Shown here: piece after piece, positions 55,304 to 63,458 of the stretch
How the letters are laid out: each line of letters opens with the position of its first letter
Numbering within the stretch: position 1 is the stretch's first letter
Origin: Succinivibrionaceae bacterium
Lineage (GTDB): Bacteria; Pseudomonadota; Gammaproteobacteria; Enterobacterales; Succinivibrionaceae
Reading direction: 5' to 3'
NCBI GenBank assembly: GCA_019420905.1
Contig: JAHZGH010000014.1
Span: forward strand, 124,001-188,000
Length of the DNA: 64,000 nt
The notes under the pieces: model-generated
What the model was told of the DNA's origin: nothing
The model's input: only the letters and a program-made list of their open reading frames with translations
The model's database searches: none
Program-made: the position numbers and the translations under genes

Positions 55304-56050
55304 ATGAAACCTATTTTTCTTGGTGTAAATATAGATCATGTAGCCACTGTGCGTAATGCTCGTGGAACAGACTATCCAGATCCTGTCACTGCTGCAGCTT
55401 TAGCCGAACTTGCAGGAGCAGACAGCATTACTACGCATTTGCGCGAAGATCGACGTCATATTACAGATCGCGATGTACGTATTATTCGAGAAACTGTCAA
55501 AACAGCCTTAAATTTAGAAATGGCTGTTACAGATGAGATTCTGGCTATTGCAGCGGCTTTAGCTCCACAAAAGGCTTGCTTAGTCCCTGAAAGAAGACAA
55601 GAAGTTACTACCGAAGGTGGACTTGATGTTATCAAGAATTTTGATAAAGTAGCAAATGCTGTAAAAGTTCTATCAGAAGTTGGAACAGAGGTTTCTTTAT
55701 TTATAGATCCAGATCAAAAGCAAATCGATGCTGCTTGCGCTTGCGGCGCTCCGGTTGTGGAATTCCATACTGGTCGTTATGCCAATGCCGCTAATATAGA
55801 AGAAGCCAATCAAGAACTAGAAATATTAAGGCAAATGTCTGCATATGCAGATGAAAAAAAGCTTAAAGTAAATTCTGGGCATGGCCTTAATTATAATAAT
55901 GTAGCTGCAGTTGCAGCTATTCCACAAATGAACGAGTTGAATATAGGACATAGTATCATTGCTCGTGCTATCTTCACAGGTCTTGATGAAGCCGTACGTA
56001 CAATGAAACGTATTATTACTGAGGCTCGCACCCAATCATCCATCAAATGA
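55304..56050 (+). CDS. pdxJ: pyridoxine 5'-phosphate synthase
   Basis: Final ring-closing step of vitamin B6 synthesis in the DXP-dependent route, from deoxyxylulose phosphate and aminoacetone phosphate. [53 protein letters not shown] and [11 protein letters not shown] are the family blocks. The length of 248 residues is normal. It shares a transcript direction with ribB 7 bases downstream; in enterics pdxJ follows recO instead. Initiation may depend on the hairpin in the ribosome-binding region. Confidence 0.97.
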   Translation: MKPIFLGVNIDHVATVRNARGTDYPDPVTAAALAELAGADSITTHLREDRRHITDRDVRIIRETVKTALNLEMAVTDEILAIAAALAPQKACLVPERRQEVTTEGGLDVIKNFDKVANAVKVLSEVGTEVSLFIDPDQKQIDAACACGAPVVEFHTGRYANAANIEEANQELEILRQMSAYADEKKLKVNSGHGLNYNNVAAVAAIPQMNELNIGHSIIARAIFTGLDEAVRTMKRIITEARTQSSIK

Positions 56051-56057
56051 GGTACCC

Positions 56058-56708
56058 ATGGTAAACCACAATCTGCTTGAAATCTTCGGTCAAACTGCTA
56101 CTGAGCGTGTAGAAGCCGCTATTGCTGCCTTAAAACAAGGCCGTGGAATTATGGTAGTTGATAACGAAGATCGCGAGAATGAAGGAGATTTAATTTATGC
56201 CGCTGAGACAGTCACTGATGCTCAGATGGCCTTTATGATCCGTGAATGCTCCGGTATTGTTTGCGTTTGCGTTGAAGAAGAAGTAGCTGCTCGCATGAAT
56301 TTACCCATGATGGTATCCCATAATACTTCTACATATGGTACCGCTTTTACTATATCTATTGATGCTGCTAAAGGAGTAACTACCGGTGTTTCAGCTCCAG
56401 ATCGAGTCAAAGCTATCAAGGCTTTAATTAATCCTAACGGAAAACCTTCCGATTTAGTAAGCCCTGGTCATATGTTCCCGCTTATTGCTAAGAAAGGCGG
56501 CGTGTTGGTCCGTGATGGACATACTGAAGCGTCTGTAGATCTAGCCCGCTTAGCAGGATTTACTCCAGCTGGCATTTTATGTGAACTATGTGCTCCAGAT
56601 GGGCTTATGGCTAAACTTCCGCGAGTTTCTCATTTTGCCTTAGAACATGATTTAACATGCGTCAGCATTGAAGACTTAATTGCCTATAGAAAAGAGCATA
56701 ATATCTAA
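56058..56708 (+). CDS. ribB: 3,4-dihydroxy-2-butanone 4-phosphate synthase
   Basis: Supplies the four-carbon unit of riboflavin from ribulose-5-phosphate. [18 protein letters not shown] contains the acidic metal site. [22 protein letters not shown] and [14 protein letters not shown] complete the RibB fold. The length is 216 residues, the monofunctional form with no RibA half. It follows pdxJ by 7 bases with GAGGTACC as ribosome site, so there is no room for the FMN riboswitch that often precedes ribB. It ends in a strong terminator. Confidence 0.97.
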   Translation: MVNHNLLEIFGQTATERVEAAIAALKQGRGIMVVDNEDRENEGDLIYAAETVTDAQMAFMIRECSGIVCVCVEEEVAARMNLPMMVSHNTSTYGTAFTISIDAAKGVTTGVSAPDRVKAIKALINPNGKPSDLVSPGHMFPLIAKKGGVLVRDGHTEASVDLARLAGFTPAGILCELCAPDGLMAKLPRVSHFALEHDLTCVSIEDLIAYRKEHNI

Positions 56709-56718
56709 ACTACATTAT

Positions 56719-56742
56719 AGGCCCGTGAAAACGGGCCTTTTT
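56719..56742 (+). terminator. intrinsic terminator after ribB
   Basis: An 8-bp GC-rich stem (AGGCCCGT / ACGGGCCT) with a GAAA tetraloop is followed by TTTTT. It starts 10 bases after the ribB stop and its U-tract ends 4 bases before the bioH ATG. Confidence 0.93.
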
Positions 56743-56746
56743 GCCT

Positions 56747-57529
56747 ATGAAAGACAACTTCCAATTAAATTACACTACATATGGAAATCCTTATGGGAAA
56801 CCTCTAATTATCAGTCATGGCTGGGCTACTGACAGCAGTTTTACTCTTCCTATAGCAAAAAAATTTGCTCACAGGAAAGTAATACTTTTAGATTTTCCTG
56901 GTTATGGTTTAAATTATCATATAAAAGAAATAAATCCTTATAGCCTCGAATTCATACAATCTCTTCACCAATCCTTACCATTAAAATGTGATATCTTAGC
57001 TTGGTCTTTAAGCTCGCTTCTTGCTATAAAATTATGTAATTTTGATAAAGGAAATAAAATCGATAAACTCGTAACAATTTGTGGAACCGCCCGTTTTCCT
57101 GCAGATCCTAATTGGCCTGGATTTTCTGGGCATTATGTCATGCAAACTAAGAAAGTTTTTACTAAGATACGCTTTAAAAAACTCTTAAGATTATTTTATG
57201 CCCTTCAATGCCAAAGTTCATTAAATTCAAAAGAGAATAATCTTTTCTTAAAGCAAGCTTCCAACAATATGAAAATTCCTAATTTTGAAGTTTTAGAACG
57301 AGGACTCGAAGCTATGGCTGATATGGATTTAAGATTAGATCTTTTTAATCTAAAACAGCCATGCTTACATCTCTTTGGCGCATATGATAAATTAGTCCCC
57401 GCTAAACTAGCTTTTATCTTAAAAAAATATCCGCGTCATGAAGTCTTTATCTTTGAAAAATCTGGACATATGCCCTTTTTAACCGAGCCAGAAAAATTTT
57501 TTAATATTGTAAATAATTTTTTAAAATAA
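56747..57529 (+). CDS. bioH: pimeloyl-ACP methyl ester carboxylesterase (BioH-like)
   Basis: An alpha/beta hydrolase resembling BioH, which frees pimeloyl-ACP for biotin synthesis. ISHGWATDSSF is the oxyanion region, AWSLSS holds the nucleophilic serine (near residue 86), GAYDKLVP the acid and SGHMPFLTEP the histidine. GLEAMADMDLR and FPADPNWPGF follow BioH-specific positions. The length is 260 residues. The ATG at 56747 lies 4 bases after the U-tract of the ribB terminator and has no Shine-Dalgarno; an in-frame TTG at 56741 is no better. Expression must come from read-through or a leaderless start. No other bio gene is in the window. Confidence 0.82.
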   Translation: MKDNFQLNYTTYGNPYGKPLIISHGWATDSSFTLPIAKKFAHRKVILLDFPGYGLNYHIKEINPYSLEFIQSLHQSLPLKCDILAWSLSSLLAIKLCNFDKGNKIDKLVTICGTARFPADPNWPGFSGHYVMQTKKVFTKIRFKKLLRLFYALQCQSSLNSKENNLFLKQASNNMKIPNFEVLERGLEAMADMDLRLDLFNLKQPCLHLFGAYDKLVPAKLAFILKKYPRHEVFIFEKSGHMPFLTEPEKFFNIVNNFLK

Positions 57530-57576
57530 ACTATAAGAAATGCTGCCCAGTATATTTTATCCTTCCTATAGACATA

Positions 57577-58185
57577 TTATTTGACTAAAGTTTTCAAATA
57601 TTCTTGCTCTATCCGTTTCTGATCTTCCTCGCTCAATAAAGTAGAATCTATTTCTTCCTCATCCTCCTGCATTTGATGATCCACAATAGGTTGTTCCTCA
57701 AACCAGCTTGGAGATACATAAGAAATTTTGTTTACATACCAAATTTTTTTACCTTTAGGAGTTATAACTTCTGCGTCATCTCCTTCTGATTTACCTAATA
57801 AAGCTTTAGCCATGGGAGAATCTATAGAGATATAATTATTCCTGCCGAATATCTCATCTCCACCAACAATCCTAATTTTTAAAATTGAACCGTCATCATC
57901 TGACTCTATTTCAACATATGCACCAAAAAACACCTTTCCTTTTTGTTGCACATTATATTCAATCACCTGAAGATCATTCATGCAGTGTCGTAAGTAACGA
58001 ATACGTCTATCAATTTGAGCTAAAAGTCGCTTATTATAATGATAATCAGCATTTTCGCTGCGATCTCCTAAGCTAGCAGCCCAACTTACCTTCTGCGTAA
58101 TCTCCGGACGTTTTACTTGCCACAAATAATCCAGCTCAGCATGTAATTGATCATATCCAGCTCGTGTGATAAAAGGTTTTCCCAT
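57577..58185 (-). CDS. greB: transcription elongation factor GreB
   Basis: Rescues backtracked RNA polymerase by stimulating transcript cleavage. The coiled-coil tip SLGDRSENADYHYNKR carries the catalytic acidic pair, KVFFGAYVEIE begins the C-terminal globular domain, and FGRNNYISIDSPMAKALL is typical. GreB rather than GreA is indicated by LDYLWQVKRPEIT. At 202 residues it is about 45 longer than E. coli GreB (158); the extra is an acidic C-terminal tail (QMQEDEEEIDSTLLSEED). I chose ATG 58185 (MGKPF); a TTG at 58197 is in frame. It is transcribed toward bioH, downstream of pckA. Confidence 0.93.
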   Translation of the reverse strand: MGKPFITRAGYDQLHAELDYLWQVKRPEITQKVSWAASLGDRSENADYHYNKRLLAQIDRRIRYLRHCMNDLQVIEYNVQQKGKVFFGAYVEIESDDDGSILKIRIVGGDEIFGRNNYISIDSPMAKALLGKSEGDDAEVITPKGKKIWYVNKISYVSPSWFEEQPIVDHQMQEDEEEIDSTLLSEEDQKRIEQEYLKTLVK

Positions 58186-58198
58186 ATTTCTATCCAAA

Positions 58199-58234
58199 AT
58201 TAAAAACCCGACACAACTAAATGTTATGTCGGGT
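58199..58234 (-). terminator. intrinsic terminator after pckA
   Basis: On the minus strand a 12-base stem with one G-U pair (ACCCGACATAAC / GTTGTGTCGGGT) encloses ATTTA and is followed by TTTTAATTTT. It lies 28 bases past the pckA stop and directly before the greB start, so greB probably needs read-through or another promoter. Confidence 0.85.
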
Positions 58235-58262
58235 CTAAATTAAACGTTAAATCCGTTCAAAA

Positions 58263-59870
58263 TTAGAGCTGCGGACCAGCCTTAACTAAATCGCCACCTA
58301 AAGATTCAAACTTCTTGAAGTTCTTAATGAAGCGCTCAGCTAAGTCCTTAGCCTTTTTATCCCACTCAGCAGGATCAGCATAAGTATCACGAGGATCTAA
58401 AATATTGCTGTCAACACCTGGTAAAGCGGTAGGAACCTTGAAGGAGAATACAGGGATGGTCTTAGTCTCAGCCTTATCAATAGAACCATCTAAGATAGCA
58501 TCGATAATACCACGAGTATCCTTAATAGAAATACGCTTACCAGTGCCGTTCCAACCAGTATTTACTAAGTAGGCAGAAGCACCAGACTTGTTCATGCGCT
58601 CAACTAATACCTCAGCATACTTGGTAGGAGGTAAGGATAAGAAGGCTGCGCCGAAGCAAGAAGAGAAGGTCGGAGTAGGCTCAGTGATGCCACGCTCAGT
58701 ACCTGCTAACTTAGCAGTGAAGCCTGAGAGGAAGTAGTACTGTGTTTGATTCTTATCTAAGATAGAAACCGGAGGTAAAACACCGAAAGCATCAGCAGAT
58801 AAGAAGATTACACGCTTAGCTGCAGGGCCCTTAGAGATCGGCTTAACAATGTTATTGATGTGATAAATCGGGTAAGAAACACGGGTATTCTCAGTTACAG
58901 ACTTATCAGCAAAGTCAATCTTGCCATTAGCATCAACGGTTACGTTCTCTAATAAAGCATCACGGCGGATTGCATTCCAAATATCCGGCTCATTTTCCTT
59001 AGAGAGATTGATAACCTTAGCATAGCAACCACCTTCGAAGTTGAATACGCCATCATCATCCCAGCCGTGCTCATCATCACCGATTAATAAACGCTTAGGA
59101 TCAGTTGATAAGGTGGTCTTACCAGTGCCAGAAAGGCCGAAGAAAATAGCAGTCTCAGTACCAGCCATATCAGTATTGGCAGAGCAGTGCATAGCAGCAA
59201 TACCCTTTAATGGGAGGTAGTAGTTCATCATAGAGAACATACCTTTCTTCATCTCACCACCGTACCAGGTGTTGAGAATTAACTGCATACGCTCAGTGAG
59301 GTTGAAAACAACAGCAGTCTCAGAATTTAAACCTAACTCTTTGTAGTTCTCAACTTTAGCCTTAGAAGCATTTAAAACAACGAAGTCAGGCTTGAAGTCC
59401 TTTAACTCTTCAGCAGTAGGACGAATGAACATATTAGTAACAAAGTGAGCCTGCCATGCAACCTCAACAATGAAACGAATAGCCATACGAGTGTTAGCGT
59501 TAGCACCGCAGAAGCCATCAACAACATATAATTTCTTGTTGGAAAGCTCTTTGCCAGCTAAAACCTTTAAAGAATTCCAAGACTCGGTAGATAACGGCTT
59601 GTTATCATTCTTGAACTCATCAGAGGTCCACCAGAAGGTATCCTTAGAAGTGTCATCCATGACAATGAACTTGTCTTTAGGAGAACGGCCGGTATAAACG
59701 CCGGTCATAACATTGACGGCACCCATCTCAGTCTCGACACCTTTGTCAAAACCAGTCAGGTCGGCAGCAGTCTCTGCGGCGAATAACTCTTCATAAGAAG
59801 GATTGTGAACAACTTCAGTAGTACCGGTAATACCGTACTTTGCTAAACCAAGCTCGTCAATTAAGCTCAT
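58263..59870 (-). CDS. pckA: phosphoenolpyruvate carboxykinase (ATP)
   Basis: Interconverts oxaloacetate plus ATP with PEP, CO2 and ADP. In rumen-type succinate producers it runs toward oxaloacetate and conserves ATP. The P-loop [18 protein letters not shown] and the metal/oxaloacetate blocks [23 protein letters not shown] ([13 protein letters not shown] visible), [11 protein letters not shown] and [11 protein letters not shown] are clear. ATG 59870 has GGAG 6 bases upstream; a TTG-like extension to 59882 is not needed. The length is 535 residues. Codon use is among the most selected and GC-rich in the window, implying very high expression. The leader contains a 6-bp hairpin (CTGAGA-GCAT-TCTCAG, 59892-59907). 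Confidence 0.98.
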   Translation of the reverse strand: MSLIDELGLAKYGITGTTEVVHNPSYEELFAAETAADLTGFDKGVETEMGAVNVMTGVYTGRSPKDKFIVMDDTSKDTFWWTSDEFKNDNKPLSTESWNSLKVLAGKELSNKKLYVVDGFCGANANTRMAIRFIVEVAWQAHFVTNMFIRPTAEELKDFKPDFVVLNASKAKVENYKELGLNSETAVVFNLTERMQLILNTWYGGEMKKGMFSMMNYYLPLKGIAAMHCSANTDMAGTETAIFFGLSGTGKTTLSTDPKRLLIGDDEHGWDDDGVFNFEGGCYAKVINLSKENEPDIWNAIRRDALLENVTVDANGKIDFADKSVTENTRVSYPIYHINNIVKPISKGPAAKRVIFLSADAFGVLPPVSILDKNQTQYYFLSGFTAKLAGTERGITEPTPTFSSCFGAAFLSLPPTKYAEVLVERMNKSGASAYLVNTGWNGTGKRISIKDTRGIIDAILDGSIDKAETKTIPVFSFKVPTALPGVDSNILDPRDTYADPAEWDKKAKDLAERFIKNFKKFESLGGDLVKAGPQL

Positions 59871-60062
59871 TTTTTTCTCCACTTGTTTAAACTGAGAGCA
59901 TTCTCAGCTATGTCCTAAAACTCTTGCTAATTCTACCGTAAAAAAGGGGCTTTCGTCTAATATTCCTGCATCTCAATAGCAAATATTTTTCAATTGAGAA
60001 TTTGTATACATAATTTTTAAAATCATCTTCCTTATAAGATAGCACATAAAATCTTTTTTAAA

Positions 60063-60284
60063 CTAATCTCTTATCAAGATCTCAATACCATCTTCAAAAT
60101 CAGAAGCTATTTTATTTGCCTTTTGTACAACATCATCTTCGTTAATATTATCTTCAACATCTATCACTAAAGATCCTGTGGCAAAATTTAAGTTGGCATC
60201 AATAAAATTTTTTTTCAAAAGTCCCTCTAATTTGCTTGCACAATGTGGGCAATCAATGCCAGAAATATCGCAACGAACTTTCAT
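60063..60284 (-). CDS. heavy-metal-associated (HMA) domain protein, CopZ-like
   Basis: A 73-residue single HMA domain with the metal site GIDCPHCASKLEG, where C-x-x-C would bind copper(I) or a similar soft metal, and the usual ferredoxin-like strand pattern (ANLNFATGSLVIDV). Start ATG 60284 is preceded by GAGGT; the frame is open to 60326, but the longer form adds a hydrophobic stretch without a ribosome site. No P-type ATPase or metal regulator is adjacent. It may act as a copper chaperone, or resemble the N-terminal HMA domains of separate transport ATPases. Confidence 0.75.
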   Translation of the reverse strand: MKVRCDISGIDCPHCASKLEGLLKKNFIDANLNFATGSLVIDVEDNINEDDVVQKANKIASDFEDGIEILIRD

Positions 60285-60427
60285 ACATTTACCTCTAAGT
60301 ATAATTAGAGTTGAATAATCTCTCAACTATAAGTTGAATTATATGGCAGGATAAAACAAATTTCAAAATATTAAATAAATAATGCAGCTTTTTTTTTCAA
60401 ATATCCTTTTAATGTTGTTCACACGTG

Positions 60428-60433
60428 TATAAT
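60428..60433 (+). promoter_or_regulatory. possible nfuA -10 element
   Basis: A consensus TATAAT lies 50 bases before the nfuA ATG and overlaps the end of an 8-base palindrome ACACGTGT (60421-60428). No convincing -35 is visible 16-18 bases upstream, and I saw no IscR-type site. Confidence 0.45.
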
Positions 60434-60483
60434 TCCTCTAAAAATAGCTATAAATCTCGCTTAATAATGGAATATATATAACA

Positions 60484-61074
60484 ATGAGCAAAATCAGTGT
60501 AAGTGATAAAGCCCAAGAATATTTTTTAAAAATTATCAAAGAGCAAAAAATGGATGGTCTAGCTATACGCTTGACTGCTACTAACGTCGGTACCCCTGGA
60601 GTCCAATGCGGTATACTTTACTGTCCAAAAGAATATATAACCAGTAATGACGAGCATTTTCAGATGAACGGATTTGAAATCGTTATTGATAGCTCTGTAA
60701 GTATGGTTTTAGATGAATCTGTTCTAGACCTTACCAAAAACGAAGACGGATCTGATTTATTAACTTTTCATGCTCCAAATTTAAATAAAAGCTCCTTACC
60801 AGAAGATGCCAGCTTAAAGGATAAAATTAAATATTTTATTGATACTACCGTAAGCCCTGCCCTAGCTGGTCACGGCGGAGCTGTATCATTAGATGACGTT
60901 ACAGAAGATGGCATCGTTAAGGTAAGATTCCAGGGCGGATGCTTAGGATGTTCTATGGTAGGCTTAACTTTAAAAGAAGGTATACAGACCCAATTAAATC
61001 AAGCCTTTCCTGGAATGATAAAAGATGTAATTGATGTAACTGATCATAAAGTTACTGAAGAAACTTACGGTTAA
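60484..61074 (+). CDS. nfuA: Fe-S biogenesis protein NfuA
   Basis: Carrier of a [4Fe-4S] cluster to target enzymes, needed most under stress. The N-terminal half is a degenerate A-type scaffold domain (VSDKAQEYFLKII, then VGTPGVQCGI), and the C-terminal half is the Nfu domain with GGCLGCSMVGLTLKEGI, containing the C-x-x-C cluster ligands. LAGHGGAVSLDDV is the conserved loop before it. The length of 196 residues matches E. coli (191). It is a single-gene unit between its own promoter region and a terminator. Confidence 0.96.
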   Translation: MSKISVSDKAQEYFLKIIKEQKMDGLAIRLTATNVGTPGVQCGILYCPKEYITSNDEHFQMNGFEIVIDSSVSMVLDESVLDLTKNEDGSDLLTFHAPNLNKSSLPEDASLKDKIKYFIDTTVSPALAGHGGAVSLDDVTEDGIVKVRFQGGCLGCSMVGLTLKEGIQTQLNQAFPGMIKDVIDVTDHKVTEETYG

Positions 61075-61094
61075 AATAAAAGTTAGCAATAAAT

Positions 61095-61150
61095 ATAAAA
61101 AGGATGACAAATAAAGGCGCAGTATAGTCTCAAAAAATCATCCTTTTTAT
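61095..61150 (+). terminator. terminator after nfuA
   Basis: Thirteen-base arms (ATAAAAAGGATGA / TCATCCTTTTTAT) flank a 30-base loop, 20 bases after the nfuA stop. The stem itself ends in TTTTT. Confidence 0.75.
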
Positions 61151-61355
61151 TTCCAATGAGTTATTACAAAATTCGCAATTTATAAAAACACATATTATGG
61201 CATAATAATAAAAATTCTAATTATAATCAGATTGCTTATCTTATAAATTATTTAAATAAATATTTATTTCATTTCATATTAAATTTATAAGCAATAACTA
61301 TAAAATTAGTTAATAAAAACCATGATATTTGTTTAAAATTAAGAAATTTACAACA

Positions 61356-61384
61356 AAAAAAGGCAGCTTTTAGCTGCCTTTTTT
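61356..61384. terminator. bidirectional terminator near the gpsA 3' end
   Basis: A stem AAAAAAGGCAGCT / AGCTGCCTTTTTT with a TTT loop is flanked by T on one side and A on the other. It lies 75 bases past the gpsA stop on the minus strand and about 280 bases after nfuA. The bases between the two terminators (61151-61355) are AT-rich and show no gene. Confidence 0.85.
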
Positions 61385-61459
61385 ATTATATAAAATATAT
61401 TTAAGATTTAATTAAATTAGCCTCATTTCAACAAGTGATATTTAAAAGATCACGATTTA

Positions 61460-62467
61460 CTACTCACTTTTAAGAGAACGTGCTAATAAATCTATGGCTG
61501 CTTGTGGGCCTGATTTACCGTTATATAAAACTTCATATAGCTCATTGCAAATCGGCATTTGCAAATCCATATTAGATATGAGTTTATGTAGAGTCACGGT
61601 CATTGTGTATCCTTCTACGACCTGGCCAATTTTTTCTAAAGCCTCAGTAACTGATACCCCTTGTCCAAGCATTACTCCGAAACGGCGATTTCGAGATTGA
61701 TTGTCAGTGCAGGTTAAAATTAAGTCTCCTAAACCAGAAAGCCCCATAAAGCCTCGTTCAGTAGCACCTAAAGCAACCCCCAATCGAATCATCTCTGCTA
61801 ACCCTCTGGTAATTAAAGCTGTACGAGCATTAGCTCCATATCCCAAACCATCAGATAGTCCTACTGCTATCGCTATCACGTTCTTAATAGCACCGCCTAA
61901 TTGCAAGCCAATAAAATCCTGACACTCATAGATTCTGAAAGTAGGAGTATGCATAAGCTTACAAAGCTCAGCCGTGAATTTAACGTCATTTCCTGCTACT
62001 GCTATAGCTGTAGGCATGCCTAAAGCCAATTCCCGAGCAAAAGTAGGTCCTGATAAGGCAGCCATAGACATATGAAAAGGTAATACGGCTTTTGCCGTAT
62101 CACTTAAAAGTTCACCACTTTCATGCTCTAACCCCTTAGTAGCCCAAGCCAGACGATGTTTAGGGGTTAAATAAGGAATAATTTTTTCTAAAATTTCCTT
62201 AAAAGTATGGCTGGGTACAACCAAAAGAATAATTAAAGCATCTTCAACTGCTTCTTTAAGATCAGCTGTCAACTTAAGACTTACAGGAAATTTTATACCG
62301 GGAAGATAGGTACTATTTTCGCGCTTCTGCTGCATCTGCAGGACTCTTTCAGCCTTGCGGTCCCAAAGAGTTACCTGCAGACCTTTAGAAGCAACCGAGA
62401 CTGCCAAAGAAGTACCATATGATCCGGCACCAATAACGCTTAACGCACTTTTGCAGTCAGTCATCAC
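61460..62467 (-). CDS. gpsA: glycerol-3-phosphate dehydrogenase [NAD(P)+]
   Basis: Makes sn-glycerol-3-phosphate from dihydroxyacetone phosphate for phospholipid synthesis. The N-terminal Rossmann motif is VIGAGSYGTSLA. ATKGLEHESGELL, SGPTFARELALGMPTA and KNVIAIAVGLSDGLGYGANARTA-type segments (KNVIAIAVGLSDGLG visible) contain the catalytic lysine region. The length of 335 residues is normal. Two consecutive ATG codons at 62467 and 62464 can start it; the choice does not matter for function. It is 6 bases after secB, the conserved enteric order secB-gpsA. Confidence 0.97.
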   Translation of the reverse strand: MMTDCKSALSVIGAGSYGTSLAVSVASKGLQVTLWDRKAERVLQMQQKRENSTYLPGIKFPVSLKLTADLKEAVEDALIILLVVPSHTFKEILEKIIPYLTPKHRLAWATKGLEHESGELLSDTAKAVLPFHMSMAALSGPTFARELALGMPTAIAVAGNDVKFTAELCKLMHTPTFRIYECQDFIGLQLGGAIKNVIAIAVGLSDGLGYGANARTALITRGLAEMIRLGVALGATERGFMGLSGLGDLILTCTDNQSRNRRFGVMLGQGVSVTEALEKIGQVVEGYTMTVTLHKLISNMDLQMPICNELYEVLYNGKSGPQAAIDLLARSLKSE

Positions 62468-62473
62468 AACATT

Positions 62474-62971
62474 TTACTCTTGAGATTTATTTGCAGCTTG
62501 TTCCTGCTGAGCCTTTTGAGCCTGCTCTAACTTACGCGCACGATAAAGGGCTTCAAAATTAATCGGACGCAAATTAAGAACCGGGAATGACGCGCGAGAA
62601 ATCATAGAAGCAATATGCTCACGAGCATACGGGAATAAAATATTAGGAGCAGTAGCAGACAATAAATAATCAGCTGCTTCAGGTCCTAAATTACGTAATA
62701 AAAATAATCCTGCTTGATGAACCTCGCAGATAAAAGCCTGCTTATCATCATTAGTACAGGTTACAGTAACACGCATATCAACTTCAAACTGATCCTCGGC
62801 CACATGATTAGGCTTTGCATCAAATTCGATATTAATCTTAGGTTTCCACTGAGCAGTGAACACAGCTGGACTATTAGGAGTTTCTAAAGAACAATCCTTA
62901 GCATAAATGCGTAAGATTTCAAACTGAGGTTGCTTATGTTGCTCCTGAGATTGCTGATTATTATCTGACAT
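62474..62971 (-). CDS. secB: protein-export chaperone SecB
   Basis: Tetrameric chaperone that keeps preproteins unfolded and hands them to SecA. QFEILRIYAKDCSLETPNSP is the conserved N-terminal block; the C-terminal half shows PNILFPYAREHIASMISRAS and FPVLNLRPINFEALY. At 165 residues it is slightly longer than E. coli (155), with a glutamine/alanine-rich tail. AAGGAA precedes the ATG. It lies between yibN and gpsA; grxC, normally between yibN and secB, is absent. Confidence 0.97.
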   Translation of the reverse strand: MSDNNQQSQEQHKQPQFEILRIYAKDCSLETPNSPAVFTAQWKPKINIEFDAKPNHVAEDQFEVDMRVTVTCTNDDKQAFICEVHQAGLFLLRNLGPEAADYLLSATAPNILFPYAREHIASMISRASFPVLNLRPINFEALYRARKLEQAQKAQQEQAANKSQE

Positions 62972-62993
62972 AAGATTTCCTTATTATAAAAAA

Positions 62994-63458
62994 TTATCTC
63001 TTAGTTGTAATAGGTAGGTTATCCATAACCCACTGATTTATACCGCCTTCAAGGGTAAAAACCTGCTTATACCCTAACCTCTTCAAAATTCGTGCACAAT
63101 AGAAAGTATCGGAATCAAACTTGTCCTTGCCAACTAAGATAACCGGCTTGTCCTGCGCATTATCAATACGTTGCAATTTACCGCTCTTAATCTCAGATGC
63201 GGTAATATTTAAAGAACCTGAAATATGTCCTTTTGAAAAGAAAGCTGTAGAACGTACATCCACAAACACACCATTATCATGGTTTACCTTAATAGAGGCT
63301 GTACTTGATGATATTTTTTTAATATTTGCAGTCCATATTCTAATCTGAACAAAAACTAACGCTACAAAAGCAACAACCCAAATACCTACCATAAATAAAT
63401 GGCGACTTGCAAAAGCACTGTATTCGGCCATATTTTCAGCAGAGAATAAATCTCCCAC
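62994..63458 (-). CDS. membrane-anchored rhodanese-domain protein (YibN-like)
   Basis: One N-terminal membrane helix (residues 20-41) followed by a rhodanese fold: NGVFVDVRSTAFFSKGHISGSLNI, then KPVILVGKDKFDSD, and YKQVFTLEGGINQW. The usual active-site loop (C-x-x-G-x-R/S) is replaced by VGKDKFDS, so sulfurtransferase activity at the canonical cysteine is unlikely; E. coli YibN is also atypical there. It starts with GTG 63458, supported by GAGG upstream; ATG 63431 is an alternative. It heads the yibN-secB-gpsA run, the enteric context minus grxC. Function is unsettled. Confidence 0.85.
   Translation of the reverse strand: MGDLFSAENMAEYSAFASRHLFMVGIWVVAFVALVFVQIRIWTANIKKISSSTASIKVNHDNGVFVDVRSTAFFSKGHISGSLNITASEIKSGKLQRIDNAQDKPVILVGKDKFDSDTFYCARILKRLGYKQVFTLEGGINQWVMDNLPITTKR

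Noticed and set aside
56040..56060. An FMN riboswitch upstream of ribB
   Set aside because: The gap between pdxJ and ribB is 7 bases, too short, and no such fold is visible upstream of pdxJ.
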